64,000 nucleotides of DNA, from contig NZ_CP012831.1 of assembly GCF_001307275.1 (NCBI RefSeq), positions 5,696,501 to 5,760,500 on the forward strand, in the 5' to 3' direction. The number at the start of each line of letters is the position of its first letter. Positions within the stretch are counted from its first letter, which is position 1. A program made the position numbers and the translations under genes. Source of the DNA: Pseudomonas fluorescens (GTDB lineage Bacteria > Pseudomonadota > Gammaproteobacteria > Pseudomonadales > Pseudomonadaceae). This document shows, piece after piece, positions 1 to 9,600 of this stretch. The notes under the pieces are model-generated. The model had not been told where the DNA came from and searched no databases. It saw only the letters and a list, made by a program, of their open reading frames with translations.

Positions 1-1
1 G

Positions 2-127
2 GATGTGCATGTGATTTTGAGTCAGTTGGGCTGGCGCAAGCGTTTTGGGGTCGATTGCTCGCAAGAGGAGGGGGATGTGTTGTTCGAGCGGTTGATAGCG
101 ATGATAGGGGGTGATCAAAGCCCCTGA
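2..127 (+). CDS. C-terminal fragment of an unidentified protein
   Basis: An open frame enters from the left edge and ends at TGA 125-127. It gives about 41 hydrophilic residues ending LIAMIGGDQSP. I do not recognise the family. Another forward frame is also open for most of this stretch, so coding is plausible but not certain. A REP palindrome begins 16 bp after the stop, which is typical of the end of a Pseudomonas gene. Confidence 0.35.
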   Translation, partial: DVHVILSQLGWRKRFGVDCSQEEGDVLFERLIAMIGGDQSP

Positions 128-143
128 GCCAAACACCGATCCC

Positions 144-273
144 GTGGCGAGGGAGCTTGCTCCCGCTGGGGGGCGAAGCACCCCCAGGTTTGCCACAGCG
201 ATGCGTCAGGTTGATTGCGTCTGGCCTGTTTGGGGCTGCTGCGCAGCCCAGCGGGAGCAAGCTCCCTCGCCAC
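144..273. repeat. REP pair (GTGGCGAGGGAGC type)
   Basis: Two REP sequences face each other: GTGGCGAGGGAGCTTGCTCC at 144 and its inverted partner ending in CTCGCCAC at 273. The arrangement is a BIME-like doublet in the gap between the truncated first gene and dnr. The same unit recurs at 23.1, 44.5-45.4, 50.4 and 57.4 kb. Confidence 0.85.
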
Positions 274-292
274 AGAGGGGCACTTGCTCGGG

Positions 293-970
293 CTATTGCT
301 GGTAAGCCTCCAGCGCCTCTTCGGCCAGGATGCGAATGTTGCGCCGCTCCATGGCGATCAGGCCGCCGTCCACCAGACGATGAAGAATCCGCGAAAAGGT
401 TTCCGGCTGGATCCCCAGTTTGGAGGCCACCAGGCGTTTGGAAACCTGCAGGACCACCTGGCCGTCCCGTGGGTCGCGCTCCTGGAGCAAAAAGTTGATG
501 ACCCGCCGACTGGCACTGGCCAGGGTCAGGTTATCGATATCCTTGAGGCGCTGGTGCAGGTGGATGCTCATGCTCGCCAGGATCGCCAGGCAGACCTTGG
601 GCTGGTCCTCCAGGGCCTTGCGGTAATGGGTGCCTTCGATACTCACCAGCACACTCTCCTTGATCGCCGATGCGCTGACCGGGTAGCAACGGGCCTGGCT
701 GAACAGCAGGGCCTCGGCGAAGGTCTGCCCGGGCTGGATGATTTCCACCAGGTTCTCCTGGCCCTCGCCAGTGACCCGGAACAGCTTGATCTGGCCGCTG
801 ACCAGCAAGAAAAACCGCTTGGCCGGGTCGCCCTGGTGCATGAGCGTGCTGTTGCAGGCCAGGCGCTTGAGCACGGCGAGGTTGCAGACATCTTCAAAGA
901 CCCGCTCCGGCAACTGGCTGAACAGGTGATGACGACGCAACAGTAAAACGATGGAAGGGTGGGTCAGCAT
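293..970 (-). CDS. dnr: Crp/Fnr-family regulator, Dnr-like
   Basis: This 225-residue cytoplasmic regulator has an N-terminal cyclic-nucleotide-binding-like beta roll (about 10-125), a long dimerisation helix and a C-terminal winged helix with recognition segment VASKLGIQPETFSRILHRL. It lacks the N-terminal Cys cluster of FNR/Anr, as expected for Dnr, which senses NO through haem and activates denitrification genes at FNR-type boxes (family knowledge). Its length fits Dnr (about 227 residues). Adjacency to narXL and the nar operon supports the assignment. Another Crp/Fnr subgroup cannot be fully excluded. A TACCTCC heptamer just upstream (974-980) could be a NarL half-site. Confidence 0.85.
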   Translation of the reverse strand: MLTHPSIVLLLRRHHLFSQLPERVFEDVCNLAVLKRLACNSTLMHQGDPAKRFFLLVSGQIKLFRVTGEGQENLVEIIQPGQTFAEALLFSQARCYPVSASAIKESVLVSIEGTHYRKALEDQPKVCLAILASMSIHLHQRLKDIDNLTLASASRRVINFLLQERDPRDGQVVLQVSKRLVASKLGIQPETFSRILHRLVDGGLIAMERRNIRILAEEALEAYQQ

Positions 971-1077
971 GGCGTACCTCCGCGTGCCGTCATGGTAGGG
1001 CCCAATACGCCGCCGGCCTATGCCTCCGCAGGCCTACCTCGGAAGAGGGAGGGCCTCTCGATCAAGGCACAAACTCC

Positions 1078-1167
1078 TGTGGGAGCGAGCTTGCTCGCGA
1101 TGACGACGGCACAGGCGACATCGCCGTAGGCTGACCCACCGCTATCGCGAGCAAGCTCGCTCCCACA
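1078..1167. repeat. REP pair (GTGGGAGCGAGC type)
   Basis: An inverted pair with arms TGTGGGAGCGAGCTTGCTCG and CGAGCAAGCTCGCTCCCACA lies about 50 bp apart, in the gap between dnr and narL. It belongs to a second REP class, distinct from the element at 144-273. The same class occurs at 19.5 and 25.2 kb and inside the 72-bp tandem array at 15.8-16.4 kb. Confidence 0.85.
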
Positions 1168-1189
1168 GGGGGAAATGTGTTGAGTTGAT

Positions 1190-1837
1190 CTAACCGGCCC
1201 CGCGCAAATGTTCCATCGCCCACACCGCCGCCTCCACCCGCGAGCGCAGGCCGAGCTTGTGCAGCAGGTTCTTCACATGGACCTTGACCGTGCCTTCGGT
1301 GATGCCCAGCTTGTGGCCGATGACCTTGTTGCTGTAGCCGCCGGCGATGGTCTTGAGCACCTGGCGTTCGCGTTCGGTCAGTTCCACATCGGCCTGGCGC
1401 GGTGGCGAGCGCAGGGCCTGGGCCATGACGCGGGTCAGCCCGGGGCTGATCACCAGGGCACCGTTGAGGGCGTCGCGGATGTACTGGATCAGCAGCTCCG
1501 GCTCCATATCCTTGAGCAGGTAACCGTTGGCGTCCAGGCGCAGGGCATCGCGGATGTCGTCCTCGGCATCGGACACGGTGAACAACAGCACCTTGCCGGT
1601 GTAGTGCATGGCGCGCAGCCGGCGCAGGGTCTCGATGCCGTTCATCTGCGGCATGTTGTTGTCCAGCAACACCAGGTCGGGCTGGAGCGGTTCGATCAGG
1701 CTCAGGGCTTCTTCGCCGTGGCTGGCTTCGCCAACGATCTGCAAGTCGTCTTCGAGCTCGAGCATCTGGCGGATCCCGCGACGCATCATCGGGTGATCGT
1801 CGACCAGTAGCAGGGTGTGACGCAGGGGGGCGTTCAT
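1190..1837 (-). CDS. narL: Nitrate/nitrite response regulator NarL
   Basis: This 215-residue response regulator has an N-terminal receiver domain with acidic pocket (VDDH) and phospho-acceptor Asp in VLLDNNMPQMNG. The C-terminal LuxR-type HTH runs from LTERERQVLKTIAGG to VKVHVKNLLHKL. It is the partner of NarX: its ATG overlaps the narX stop by 4 bp (ATGA), which implies translational coupling. NarL binds TACYYMT heptamers and, with Anr/Dnr, controls nitrate reductase. A matching palindrome lies at 3816-3831 in the narX/narK1 gap. Confidence 0.93.
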   Translation of the reverse strand: MNAPLRHTLLLVDDHPMMRRGIRQMLELEDDLQIVGEASHGEEALSLIEPLQPDLVLLDNNMPQMNGIETLRRLRAMHYTGKVLLFTVSDAEDDIRDALRLDANGYLLKDMEPELLIQYIRDALNGALVISPGLTRVMAQALRSPPRQADVELTERERQVLKTIAGGYSNKVIGHKLGITEGTVKVHVKNLLHKLGLRSRVEAAVWAMEHLRGAG

Positions 1838-3633
1838 GTTGCGATGCCTTCGGTGGGTTGGCCCAGGAATTCCGGTTGGAAATGCACCTGGATACGGGTG
1901 CCCTGGGGTGTACGGGAGTGAATCTGCAGTTGGCCGTGCAGGCTGCGGGCCCGCTCGTTCATGATGTTCAGGCCATGGTGTTCGCGCTGGTCGACCTCGC
2001 CACTGAAGCCCCGGCCATCGTCTTCGATCGACAGGCGTACGGTCTCGCCTTCCTGGCGCAATTCGAGCCAGGCGTTCTCGGCATGGGCGTGGCGCAGGCA
2101 GTTGGACAGGGCTTCGCGGGTGATCTGCAGGATGTGGATCTGCTCGCTGGCCGACAGCTCGAAGGCCAGGGTGTCGACGAACAGGTGCACCTGGAAGTCC
2201 CCGCGGTTGGAGAACTCTTCGGCGGTGTCCTTGAGTTCCTCGACCAGGCCGTCGTCGTGGATTTGCAGGCGGAAGGTGGTGAGCAGCTCACGCAGTTGCC
2301 GATAAGCATTGTTCAGCCCCTCGCGCAGCTCGCCGGTGACGGTCTCCAGGGTTTGCACCGGTTCGCCCCGGCGCATCAGGGTCTGCATGCGGCTGACTTG
2401 CAGCTTCATGTACGACAAGGCCTGGGCCAGGGAGTCGTGCAGCTCGCGGGCAATGATCGTGCGTTCGTCGAGCAGCAGCAGGCGATGGTCCTGTTCGCGC
2501 TGGCGCTTGAGGGACAGCGACGTGCCGATCAGGTTGGCCAGGGCCTGGATCAATGCGGTTTCCCAGGGTTGCGCCGCGTGGCCATCGACGAAATGCGCCT
2601 TGAGCTCACCCAGTTCGGTGCCCTGGTTGCTGATGCTGAAGGCCTGCGGGCGGGCGGCGTTATGCCGGTGGCAACTGGCGCAATCGCTGCTGGCGCAGAC
2701 CTGGCGGCTGGCGGCGCCATGCAGGGCCAGCAGGTGCCTGGCCGGGGCCTGCAATTGCCCTTGCAGGCACAGCGTCAGGCGCAACCCCGGCAAGCGCTGC
2801 TGGAATCGGCGGATCAGCTCATCCAGGCCTTCGGCATTGGCCTGTCGCGTCGCCAGGCTGCGACTGCTCTGGTACAGCAGTTCGAGGGCAGCGTTGGCCT
2901 GTTGCAGGTTCAGGGTCTTTTGCTGGACCTGGTTTTCCAGGGTGCGGTGGGATTGCTCGATGGTCTCGGCCATGGTGTTGAAACTGGTCGCCAACTGCCC
3001 CAGTTCATCCTCGGACTGATGGTTGACCCGCACCTGGAATTCGCCACGGCGAAAGCGCTGGGTGGCGTCCACCAGTTCCTGCAAGGGCGTGACCACGCCG
3101 TACTGCAATTCATACAGGCCGATCAGCAGGATGATCATGGTGCTGAACAGCGCCATGCCCTGGATCGTCTGTTGCCAGCCTTGTTTGTGTTCGCTCTGGC
3201 GTTGCAGCAGGGTGACGAACTGGTCCAGTTGCTCAACGAAAGACGGGGCGCTGCTTTGGAAAAACGCCGAATCGCCGCGCTCGATGGCCGGGCGCAAGGT
3301 CTGGTTCCAGCGCTGGATGAGGTCGCGATAGCTCTTGTGCAGGGAGGTTTCCGGCCCATCTTCCAGCACGGCGCGCAGGGCCGGGCTGTCGAGGCGTTGT
3401 TGCAGGCTGTCGATGATCGCCGGGATGTCGTCGTTGGCCCCTGCCGCCAGTTTCCAGCTCAGGTGGTAGGTCTCCATGCGCACGGAGCCGGCGGTGTTGA
3501 TGGCGGCGGCGTCGCCCTGGCTGAACCAGGCGATCAACCCGGCGCTCAAGGAACTGGCCAGGGCCAGGATGGCGATCAGGATCACCGCCAGCCCGGCGCG
3601 AGCGGGCAGGGAACTGCGCAGCCAACCCATCAT
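1834..3633 (-). CDS. narX: Nitrate/nitrite sensor histidine kinase NarX
   Basis: This inner-membrane kinase has two transmembrane segments (AGLAVILIAILALASSL near the N terminus, MALFSTMIILLIGLYEL about residue 165). They flank a periplasmic sensor with a nitrate-binding P-box (INTAGSVRMETYHLSWK). HAMP, a GAF-like central module and a HisKA_3/HATPase core (RELHDSLAQAL; DDGRGF) follow. The central module carries a Cys cluster, CASSDCASCH. I chose ATG 3633 (MMGWLRSS...); the frame extends to a TTG at 3654, but neither start has a strong Shine-Dalgarno. It forms an operon with narL and diverges from narK1. Confidence 0.93.
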   Translation of the reverse strand: MMGWLRSSLPARAGLAVILIAILALASSLSAGLIAWFSQGDAAAINTAGSVRMETYHLSWKLAAGANDDIPAIIDSLQQRLDSPALRAVLEDGPETSLHKSYRDLIQRWNQTLRPAIERGDSAFFQSSAPSFVEQLDQFVTLLQRQSEHKQGWQQTIQGMALFSTMIILLIGLYELQYGVVTPLQELVDATQRFRRGEFQVRVNHQSEDELGQLATSFNTMAETIEQSHRTLENQVQQKTLNLQQANAALELLYQSSRSLATRQANAEGLDELIRRFQQRLPGLRLTLCLQGQLQAPARHLLALHGAASRQVCASSDCASCHRHNAARPQAFSISNQGTELGELKAHFVDGHAAQPWETALIQALANLIGTSLSLKRQREQDHRLLLLDERTIIARELHDSLAQALSYMKLQVSRMQTLMRRGEPVQTLETVTGELREGLNNAYRQLRELLTTFRLQIHDDGLVEELKDTAEEFSNRGDFQVHLFVDTLAFELSASEQIHILQITREALSNCLRHAHAENAWLELRQEGETVRLSIEDDGRGFSGEVDQREHHGLNIMNERARSLHGQLQIHSRTPQGTRIQVHFQPEFLGQPTEGIAT

Positions 3634-3718
3634 CGACGTGGGCCGGGAAGGCAAAACGGTGAACCGAACATAGGGGGCGCCCTGGACCTGGGGGTGTAGC
3701 AGCCGATCCTGGGCGCAC

Positions 3719-3725
3719 TACCTCT
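3719..3725. promoter_or_regulatory. NarL heptamer candidate
   Basis: TACCTCT fits the NarL half-site TACYYMT exactly, and the partly complementary AGAGTTG follows after 2 bp. It lies in the narX/narK1 divergent promoter region. The role is inferred from the motif and its position only. Confidence 0.4.
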
Positions 3726-3815
3726 AAAGAGTTGCTGGCCGTTCCGTTTCCATAAAAGCCTCGGCCAACTGGATCAAGATATTGATAAACAAGGGGTTTC
3801 ATCGATATCCAGGTC

Positions 3816-3831
3816 TACCTCCTTGGAGGTA
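3816..3831. promoter_or_regulatory. NarL-type 7-2-7 palindrome
   Basis: TACCTCC-TT-GGAGGTA is a perfect inverted repeat in the NarL 7-2-7 layout. Each half matches TACYYMT at 6 of 7 positions. It lies between narX and narK1, about 55 bp upstream of the FNR-type box, a spacing that would let NarL and Anr/Dnr act together on narK1. Confidence 0.65.
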
Positions 3832-3869
3832 GACGGGCCAAGCATAGGCCTGTACCGCCCCGAGGCACG

Positions 3870-3883
3870 TTGACCCAGGTCAA
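3870..3883 (+). promoter_or_regulatory. Anr/Dnr (FNR-type) box upstream of narK1
   Basis: TTGACCCAGGTCAA is a perfectly symmetric variant of TTGAT-N4-ATCAA. Its centre lies about 63 bp before the narK1 ATG. Class II activation at -41.5 would place the transcription start near 3918, giving a leader of about 20 nt. Confidence 0.75.
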
Positions 3884-3939
3884 GTTTTCGCGGGGTTCCT
3901 GTCACTAGGCTGCGCTCAATCGAACTGACGGAGTGCATC

Positions 3940-5244
3940 GTGATGCGAGCGCAAGTGCAACAAGGGCTGGTACTAGGGATGAGTACCCTGGCCTTCACCG
4001 TGTGCTTCATGGTCTGGATGATGTTTGCCGTGCTCGGCGTTCCGATCAAGGAACTGCTGGCCCTCAACGAAACCCAATTCGGCCTGCTGGCCGCCACGCC
4101 GGTGCTGACCGGTTCGCTGGTGCGCTTGCCCCTGGGGCTTCTGACCGACCGCTTCGGCGGACGGATCGTGTTCTTCCTGCTGATGCTGGCCTGTGTGTTG
4201 CCGCTGTACTTGATCACTCTAGCCACGGCCTTCTGGCAATTCCTGGTGCTGGGCCTGTTCGTCGGCCTGGCCGGCGGGTCGTTCTCGGTGGGCATCGCCT
4301 ACGTCGCCAAGTGGTTCGACAAGCAGAACCAGGGTTTCGCCATGGGCGTCTTCGGTGCCGGCAACGCTGGTGCGGCGGTGACCAAGTTCCTCGCCCCGGC
4401 CCTGATCGCGTTCGGCTCCTGGCACCTGGTGCCCAAGGTGTTCAGCGCCATCCTGTTCATCACCGCGCTGTTGTTCTGGTTTCTCACCACCGAGAAAAAG
4501 GAACACAGCGGCACCGGCGGCGCCACCTTGCGCGAGCAGTTGAAAACCCTGAAAGAGCCGGCCGTGTGGCGCTACTGCCAGTACTACTCGATCGTGTTCG
4601 GCGGCTACGTGGCCCTGGCCTTGTGGATGACCAAGTACTACGTGCAGGAATACGGCTTCAGCCTGCAAAGCGCCGCGCTGTTGGCGGCGTGTTTCTCCCT
4701 GCCTGGCGGCGTGCTGCGGGCGGTCGGTGGCTGGATGTCCGACCGCTGGGGCGCCCAGAGCGTGACCTGGTGGGTGTTGTGGGTGAGCTGGATCTGTCTG
4801 TTCCTGCTGTCCTACCCCCAGACCCAACTGCAAGTGCAAACCGTCAACGGCATCGTCGACTTCCATATCGGCCTTAACGCCACGCTGTTCACCGTGCTGC
4901 TGTTCGTGATGGGCATCGCCTTCGCGTTCGGCAAGGCCTCGGTCTTCAAGTACATCGCCAATGATTACCCGAAAAACATGGGCGCAGTGTCCGGCATCGT
5001 CGGCCTGGCCGGCGGCTTGGGCGGGTTCGTGCTGCCCATCATGTTCGGCGCCCTGGTGGACCTCACCGGCGTGCGCTCGTCCTGCTTCATGTTGATGTAC
5101 GGCGTGGTCTGGGTCTCCCTGACCTGGATGTACTTCAGCGAAATGCGCAAGCGCCCGCTGCTGGGTAAACAGTCGCCGGCCAGCCAATCCCCGTTTTCCA
5201 GCATTGCCCAAGGAGAAGAACATGTCCGTTCTGCAAACGCCTGA
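3940..5244 (+). CDS. narK1: Nitrate/nitrite MFS transporter NarK1
   Basis: A 434-residue, 12-helix major facilitator of the NarK/NasA family. Family hallmarks are the cytoplasmic-loop motif PLGLLTDRFGGR after helix 2 and the nitrate-signature region GAGNAGAAVTKFLAP. In pseudomonads the first NarK of the pair is thought to be a nitrate/proton symporter (family knowledge, not tested here). It is the first gene of the narK1K2GHJI cluster and follows the FNR-type box. Its 3' end overlaps narK2 by 23 bp in another frame, so the two are co-translated. A second start lies at 3943 in frame 3, but the 3940 ATG matches the family N terminus. Confidence 0.92.
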   Translation: MMRAQVQQGLVLGMSTLAFTVCFMVWMMFAVLGVPIKELLALNETQFGLLAATPVLTGSLVRLPLGLLTDRFGGRIVFFLLMLACVLPLYLITLATAFWQFLVLGLFVGLAGGSFSVGIAYVAKWFDKQNQGFAMGVFGAGNAGAAVTKFLAPALIAFGSWHLVPKVFSAILFITALLFWFLTTEKKEHSGTGGATLREQLKTLKEPAVWRYCQYYSIVFGGYVALALWMTKYYVQEYGFSLQSAALLAACFSLPGGVLRAVGGWMSDRWGAQSVTWWVLWVSWICLFLLSYPQTQLQVQTVNGIVDFHIGLNATLFTVLLFVMGIAFAFGKASVFKYIANDYPKNMGAVSGIVGLAGGLGGFVLPIMFGALVDLTGVRSSCFMLMYGVVWVSLTWMYFSEMRKRPLLGKQSPASQSPFSSIAQGEEHVRSANA

Positions 5245-6619
5245 AAAAGGCCCGGTCATTCATGACTGGCGTCCGGAAGACCCTGCTTTCTGGGGCAGTA
5301 GCGGCAAGCTGACCGCCCGGCGCAACCTGTGGATCTCGATTCCTGCGCTGCTCTTGGCCTTCGCGGTCTGGATGGTCTGGAGCACGGTGATCGTGCGCCT
5401 CAACGCCATCGGCTTCAGCTTCACCACTGACCAGTTATTCTGGCTGGCGGCGCTGCCGGGGCTGTCCGGCGCGACCTTGCGCATCTTCTATTCGTTCATG
5501 GTGCCGATCTTCGGTGGCCGTCGCTGGACGGCCCTGAGCACCGCGTCGTTGCTGCTGCCGGCGCTGTGGATGGGCTTCGCGGTGCAGAACCCGGCCACGC
5601 CCTACAGCGTGTTCGTGCTGATCGCGCTGCTCTGCGGTTTTGGTGGCGGCAACTTCGCCTCGAGCATGTCCAACATCAGCTTCTTCTACCCCAAGTCTCA
5701 ACAGGGCACCGCCCTGGGCCTGAACGCCGGGCTGGGTAATCTGGGCGTGTCGGTGATGCAGTTCAGCGTGCCCCTGGTGATCTCTTTCGGTGTGTTCGGC
5801 TTCATGGGCGGCCAGCCTCAGGTGCTGGCCGATGGCAGCTCGCTGTGGCTGCAGAACGCCGGTTTCATCTGGGTACCGTTCATCCTCGCCGTCACCTTGA
5901 TTGCCTGGTTCGGCATGAACGATTTGTCCAGCGCTCGCGCGTCGTTCAGCGAGCAGGCGGTGATCTTCAAGCGCAAGCACAACTGGCTGATGTGCTGGTT
6001 GTACCTGGCGACCTTCGGTTCGTTCATCGGTTTCTCCGCCGCGTTCCCGCTGTTGATCAAGACCTCGTTCCCGGACGTCATCGCCCTGAAATTCGCCTTC
6101 CTTGGCCCGCTGGTGGGCGCGCTGGTACGGCCGCTGGGCGGTTGGCTGGCGGACAAGCTCGGCGGTGCGAAGGTTACCCTGTGGAACTTCGTGCTGATGA
6201 TCGTGATGGTGTTCGGCGTCTTGCACTTCCTGCCACAAGGCGGCCAGGGCGGCAGCTTCTACGGCTTCCTGGGCATGTTCATGTTGCTGTTCATCACCAC
6301 CGGCGTGGGCAACGGTTCCACATTCCGCATGATCCCGGTGATCTTCCGCACCCTGCATGAAAAAGCCGCCCCGGGGAAAAAGCCCGAGGTGCGCGAGCAA
6401 GCCATCAAGGACGCGGGCAAGGAATCAGCCGCGGTGCTGGGTTTCAGCTCGGCCATGGGCGCCTTCGGTGCGTTCTTCATTCCTAAATCATTCGGCTCTT
6501 CGATGGCCCTGACCGGCGGCCCGGAGATGGCCTTCTACATGTTCGTCGGCTTCTACCTGAGCTGCATCGTGGTGACCTGGTGGTGGTACGCCCGCAAAGG
6601 CGCGGCGACACCCTGCTAA
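5222..6619 (+). CDS. narK2: Nitrate/nitrite MFS transporter NarK2
   Basis: A second NarK-family transporter of 465 residues, with the motif GLNAGLGNLGVSVMQFSVP and the later Gly-rich segment MGAFGAFFIPKSFG. It is probably the nitrate/nitrite exchanger that exports nitrite made by NarG (inferred from gene order in known denitrifiers). I chose ATG 5222 because AAGGAGAAGAAC precedes it and the protein then begins MSVLQTPEKG. The frame could extend to 5204, but that extension lies inside the end of narK1 and would include the ribosome-binding site. A 65-bp gap separates it from narG. Confidence 0.92.
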   Translation: MSVLQTPEKGPVIHDWRPEDPAFWGSSGKLTARRNLWISIPALLLAFAVWMVWSTVIVRLNAIGFSFTTDQLFWLAALPGLSGATLRIFYSFMVPIFGGRRWTALSTASLLLPALWMGFAVQNPATPYSVFVLIALLCGFGGGNFASSMSNISFFYPKSQQGTALGLNAGLGNLGVSVMQFSVPLVISFGVFGFMGGQPQVLADGSSLWLQNAGFIWVPFILAVTLIAWFGMNDLSSARASFSEQAVIFKRKHNWLMCWLYLATFGSFIGFSAAFPLLIKTSFPDVIALKFAFLGPLVGALVRPLGGWLADKLGGAKVTLWNFVLMIVMVFGVLHFLPQGGQGGSFYGFLGMFMLLFITTGVGNGSTFRMIPVIFRTLHEKAAPGKKPEVREQAIKDAGKESAAVLGFSSAMGAFGAFFIPKSFGSSMALTGGPEMAFYMFVGFYLSCIVVTWWWYARKGAATPC

Positions 6620-6684
6620 GACGAATTCAACTATTGCGTGGGCGGGGCGCAGACCCCGCGGAGCAAGCCTGAGAGGAAGACACT

Positions 6685-9600
6685 GTGAGTCATTTACTGG
6701 ATCAACTGCGGTTCTTCAACCGCAAGCAAGGCGAGTTTTCAGACGGCCATGGCGAGACCCGCAAGGAGTCCCGCGACTGGGAAAACGTCTACCGTTCCCG
6801 CTGGCAGTACGACAAGATCGTGCGCTCCACCCATGGGGTGAACTGCACCGGTTCCTGCTCATGGAAAATCTACGTCAAGAACGGCCTGATTACCTGGGAA
6901 ACCCAGCAGACCGACTACCCGCGCACCCGCAATGACCTGCCCAACCACGAACCACGGGGCTGCCCGCGTGGCGCGAGCTACAGCTGGTACATCTACAGCG
7001 CCAACCGGCTCAAGTACCCGAAGATCCGCAAGCCATTGCTCAAACTGTGGCGCGAAGCCCGGCAGACCCTGCCGCCAGTGGAAGCCTGGGCCAGCATCGT
7101 CGAGAACAAGGCCAAGGCCGACTCGTACAAGAGCAAGCGTGGCATGGGTGGCTTCATCCGTTCCAACTGGGAAGAAGTCAACGAGATCATCGCCGCCGCC
7201 AACGTCTACACCGTCAAGACGCACGGCCCGGACCGGGTGGTGGGTTTCTCGCCGATCCCGGCCATGTCGATGGTCAGTTATGCCGCCGGCTCGCGTTACC
7301 TGTCGCTGATCGGTGGCGTGTGCCTGAGCTTCTATGACTGGTACTGCGACTTGCCGCCCGCTTCGCCAATGGTGTGGGGCGAGCAGACCGACGTGCCGGA
7401 GTCGGCCGACTGGTACAACTCCAACTACATCATCGCCTGGGGCTCCAACGTCCCGCAGACCCGTACCCCCGACGCCCACTTCTTCACCGAGGTGCGCTAC
7501 AAGGGCACCAAGACCGTGGCGATCACCCCGGACTACTCGGAAGTCGCCAAGCTCACCGACCTGTGGCTCAACCCCAAGCAGGGCACCGACGCTGCGCTGG
7601 CCCAGGCCTTCAACCATGTGATCTTCAAAGAATTCCACCTGGACAAGCCCAGCGCCTATTTCACCGAGTACGCCAAGCGCTACACCGACCTGCCAGTGCT
7701 GGTGATGCTCAAGCCGATGCTTGGCGCGGCGCCGGGCGCGGGTTACCAGCCAGACCGTTTCCTGCGGGCCAGTGACTTGACCGACAACCTCGGCCAAGAG
7801 AACAACCCGGAATGGAAAACCATCGCCCTGGATGCCAGCGGCGAACTGGTCTCGCCCCAAGGCTCCATCGGCTATCGCTGGGGCGAGAAGGGCAAGTGGA
7901 ACATCCTCCCCCGTGAAGGCGGCGAGGGGCGTGAGATCGACCTCAAGCTGAGCCTGATCGGCGGCGACGTCGCCGAGGTGGCGTTCCCGTACTTCGCCGG
8001 CGAAGCCCAGGAGTACTTCCAGCATGTGGCCGGTGACGCGGTGCAGTTCCGGCGGGTACCGGTGCACAGCGTGGTGCTGGCCGACGGCAGCGTGGCGAAA
8101 GTCGCCACCGTGTTCGACCTGTCGGCGGCCAACCTGGCCATCGACCGTGGCCTGGGTGGCGCCAACGTCGCCAAGGACTACGACGACGCCTCGGTGCCCG
8201 GCACCCCGGCCTGGCAGGAGCAGATCACCGGTGTGAGCCGCGAGAAGGCGATCCAGATCGCCCGCGAGTTCGCCGACAACGCCGACAAGACCCGTGGACG
8301 CTCGATGATCATCGTCGGTGCGGCGATGAACCACTGGTACCACATGGACATGAACTACCGCGGGCTGATCAACATGCTCATGCTCTGCGGTTGCGTCGGT
8401 CAGACCGGCGGTGGCTGGGCCCACTATGTGGGCCAGGAAAAACTCCGTCCGCAATGCGGCTGGCTGCCCCTGGCCTTCGGCCTGGACTGGAACCGTCCGC
8501 CACGGCAGATGAACGGCACCAGCTTCTTCTATGGCCACAGTTCGCAATGGCGCCACGAGAAGATGAGCATGCACGACGTGCTCTCGCCCCTGGCCGACAA
8601 ATCGCAGTTCCCCGAGCACGCCCTGGACTACAACATCCGCGCCGAACGGGCCGGCTGGTTGCCGAGCGCGCCGCAACTCAACACCAACCCGCTGCACATC
8701 TGCCGCGAGGCCGCCGCCGCGGGCCTGGAACCCAAGGACTACGTGGTCAAGTCGCTGCAGGACGGTTCCCTGCGCTTTGCCTGCGAACAGCCGGACAGCC
8801 CGGCGAACTTCCCGCGCAACATGTTCATCTGGCGTTCCAACTTGCTGGGCTCCTCGGGCAAGGGCCACGAGTACATGCTCAAGTACTTGCTGGGCACCAA
8901 GAACGGTGTGATGAACGAAGACATCGGCCATAGCACCGAGTGCAAGCCCACCGAAGCCGAGTGGGTCGACGAAGGCGCCATCGGCAAGCTCGACCTGGTG
9001 ACCACCCTGGACTTCCGCATGTCCTCGACCTGCGTGTATTCCGACATCGTCTTGCCGACCGCGACCTGGTACGAAAAAGACGACATGAACACCTCGGACA
9101 TGCACCCGTTCATCCACCCACTGTCGGCCGCCATCGATCCGGCCTGGGAGTCGCGTTCGGACTGGGAAATCTACAAAGGCATCGCCAAGGCGTTTTCCGC
9201 CATGTCGGTCGGCCACCTGGGCGTCGAAAAAGACCTGGTCACCGTACCGTTGATGCACGACAGCGTCGGCGAGCTGGCCCAACCCTTTGGCGGCACCGAC
9301 TGGAAAAGTGCCGGTGTGGCGCCGGTCCCGGGCAAGAACGCACCGAACCTGCAGGTGGTGGAGCGCGACTATCCGAACATCTACAAGCAGTTCACCTCCC
9401 TGGGCCCAATGCTCGAGAAGCTCGGCAATGGCGGCAAGGGCATCAACTGGAACACCGAGACTGAAGTGAAATTCCTCGGCGAACTGAACCACAAGGAAGT
9501 CGAGGCCGGCATCAGCCAAGGGCGGCCAAAAATCGACAGCGCCATCGACGCCGCCGAAGTGATCCTGTCCCTGGCCCCGGAAACCAACGGCCATGTCGCG

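Noticed and set aside
2662..2703. Treating the NarX CxxCH as a c-type haem site
   Set aside because: The segment lies after the second membrane helix and HAMP, hence in the cytoplasm, where c-type haem is not attached.
3769..3792. Second FNR-type box near narK1 (TTGATAAACAAGG)
   Set aside because: Only the left half matches TTGAT-N4-ATCAA; the symmetric box at 3870 is much better placed.
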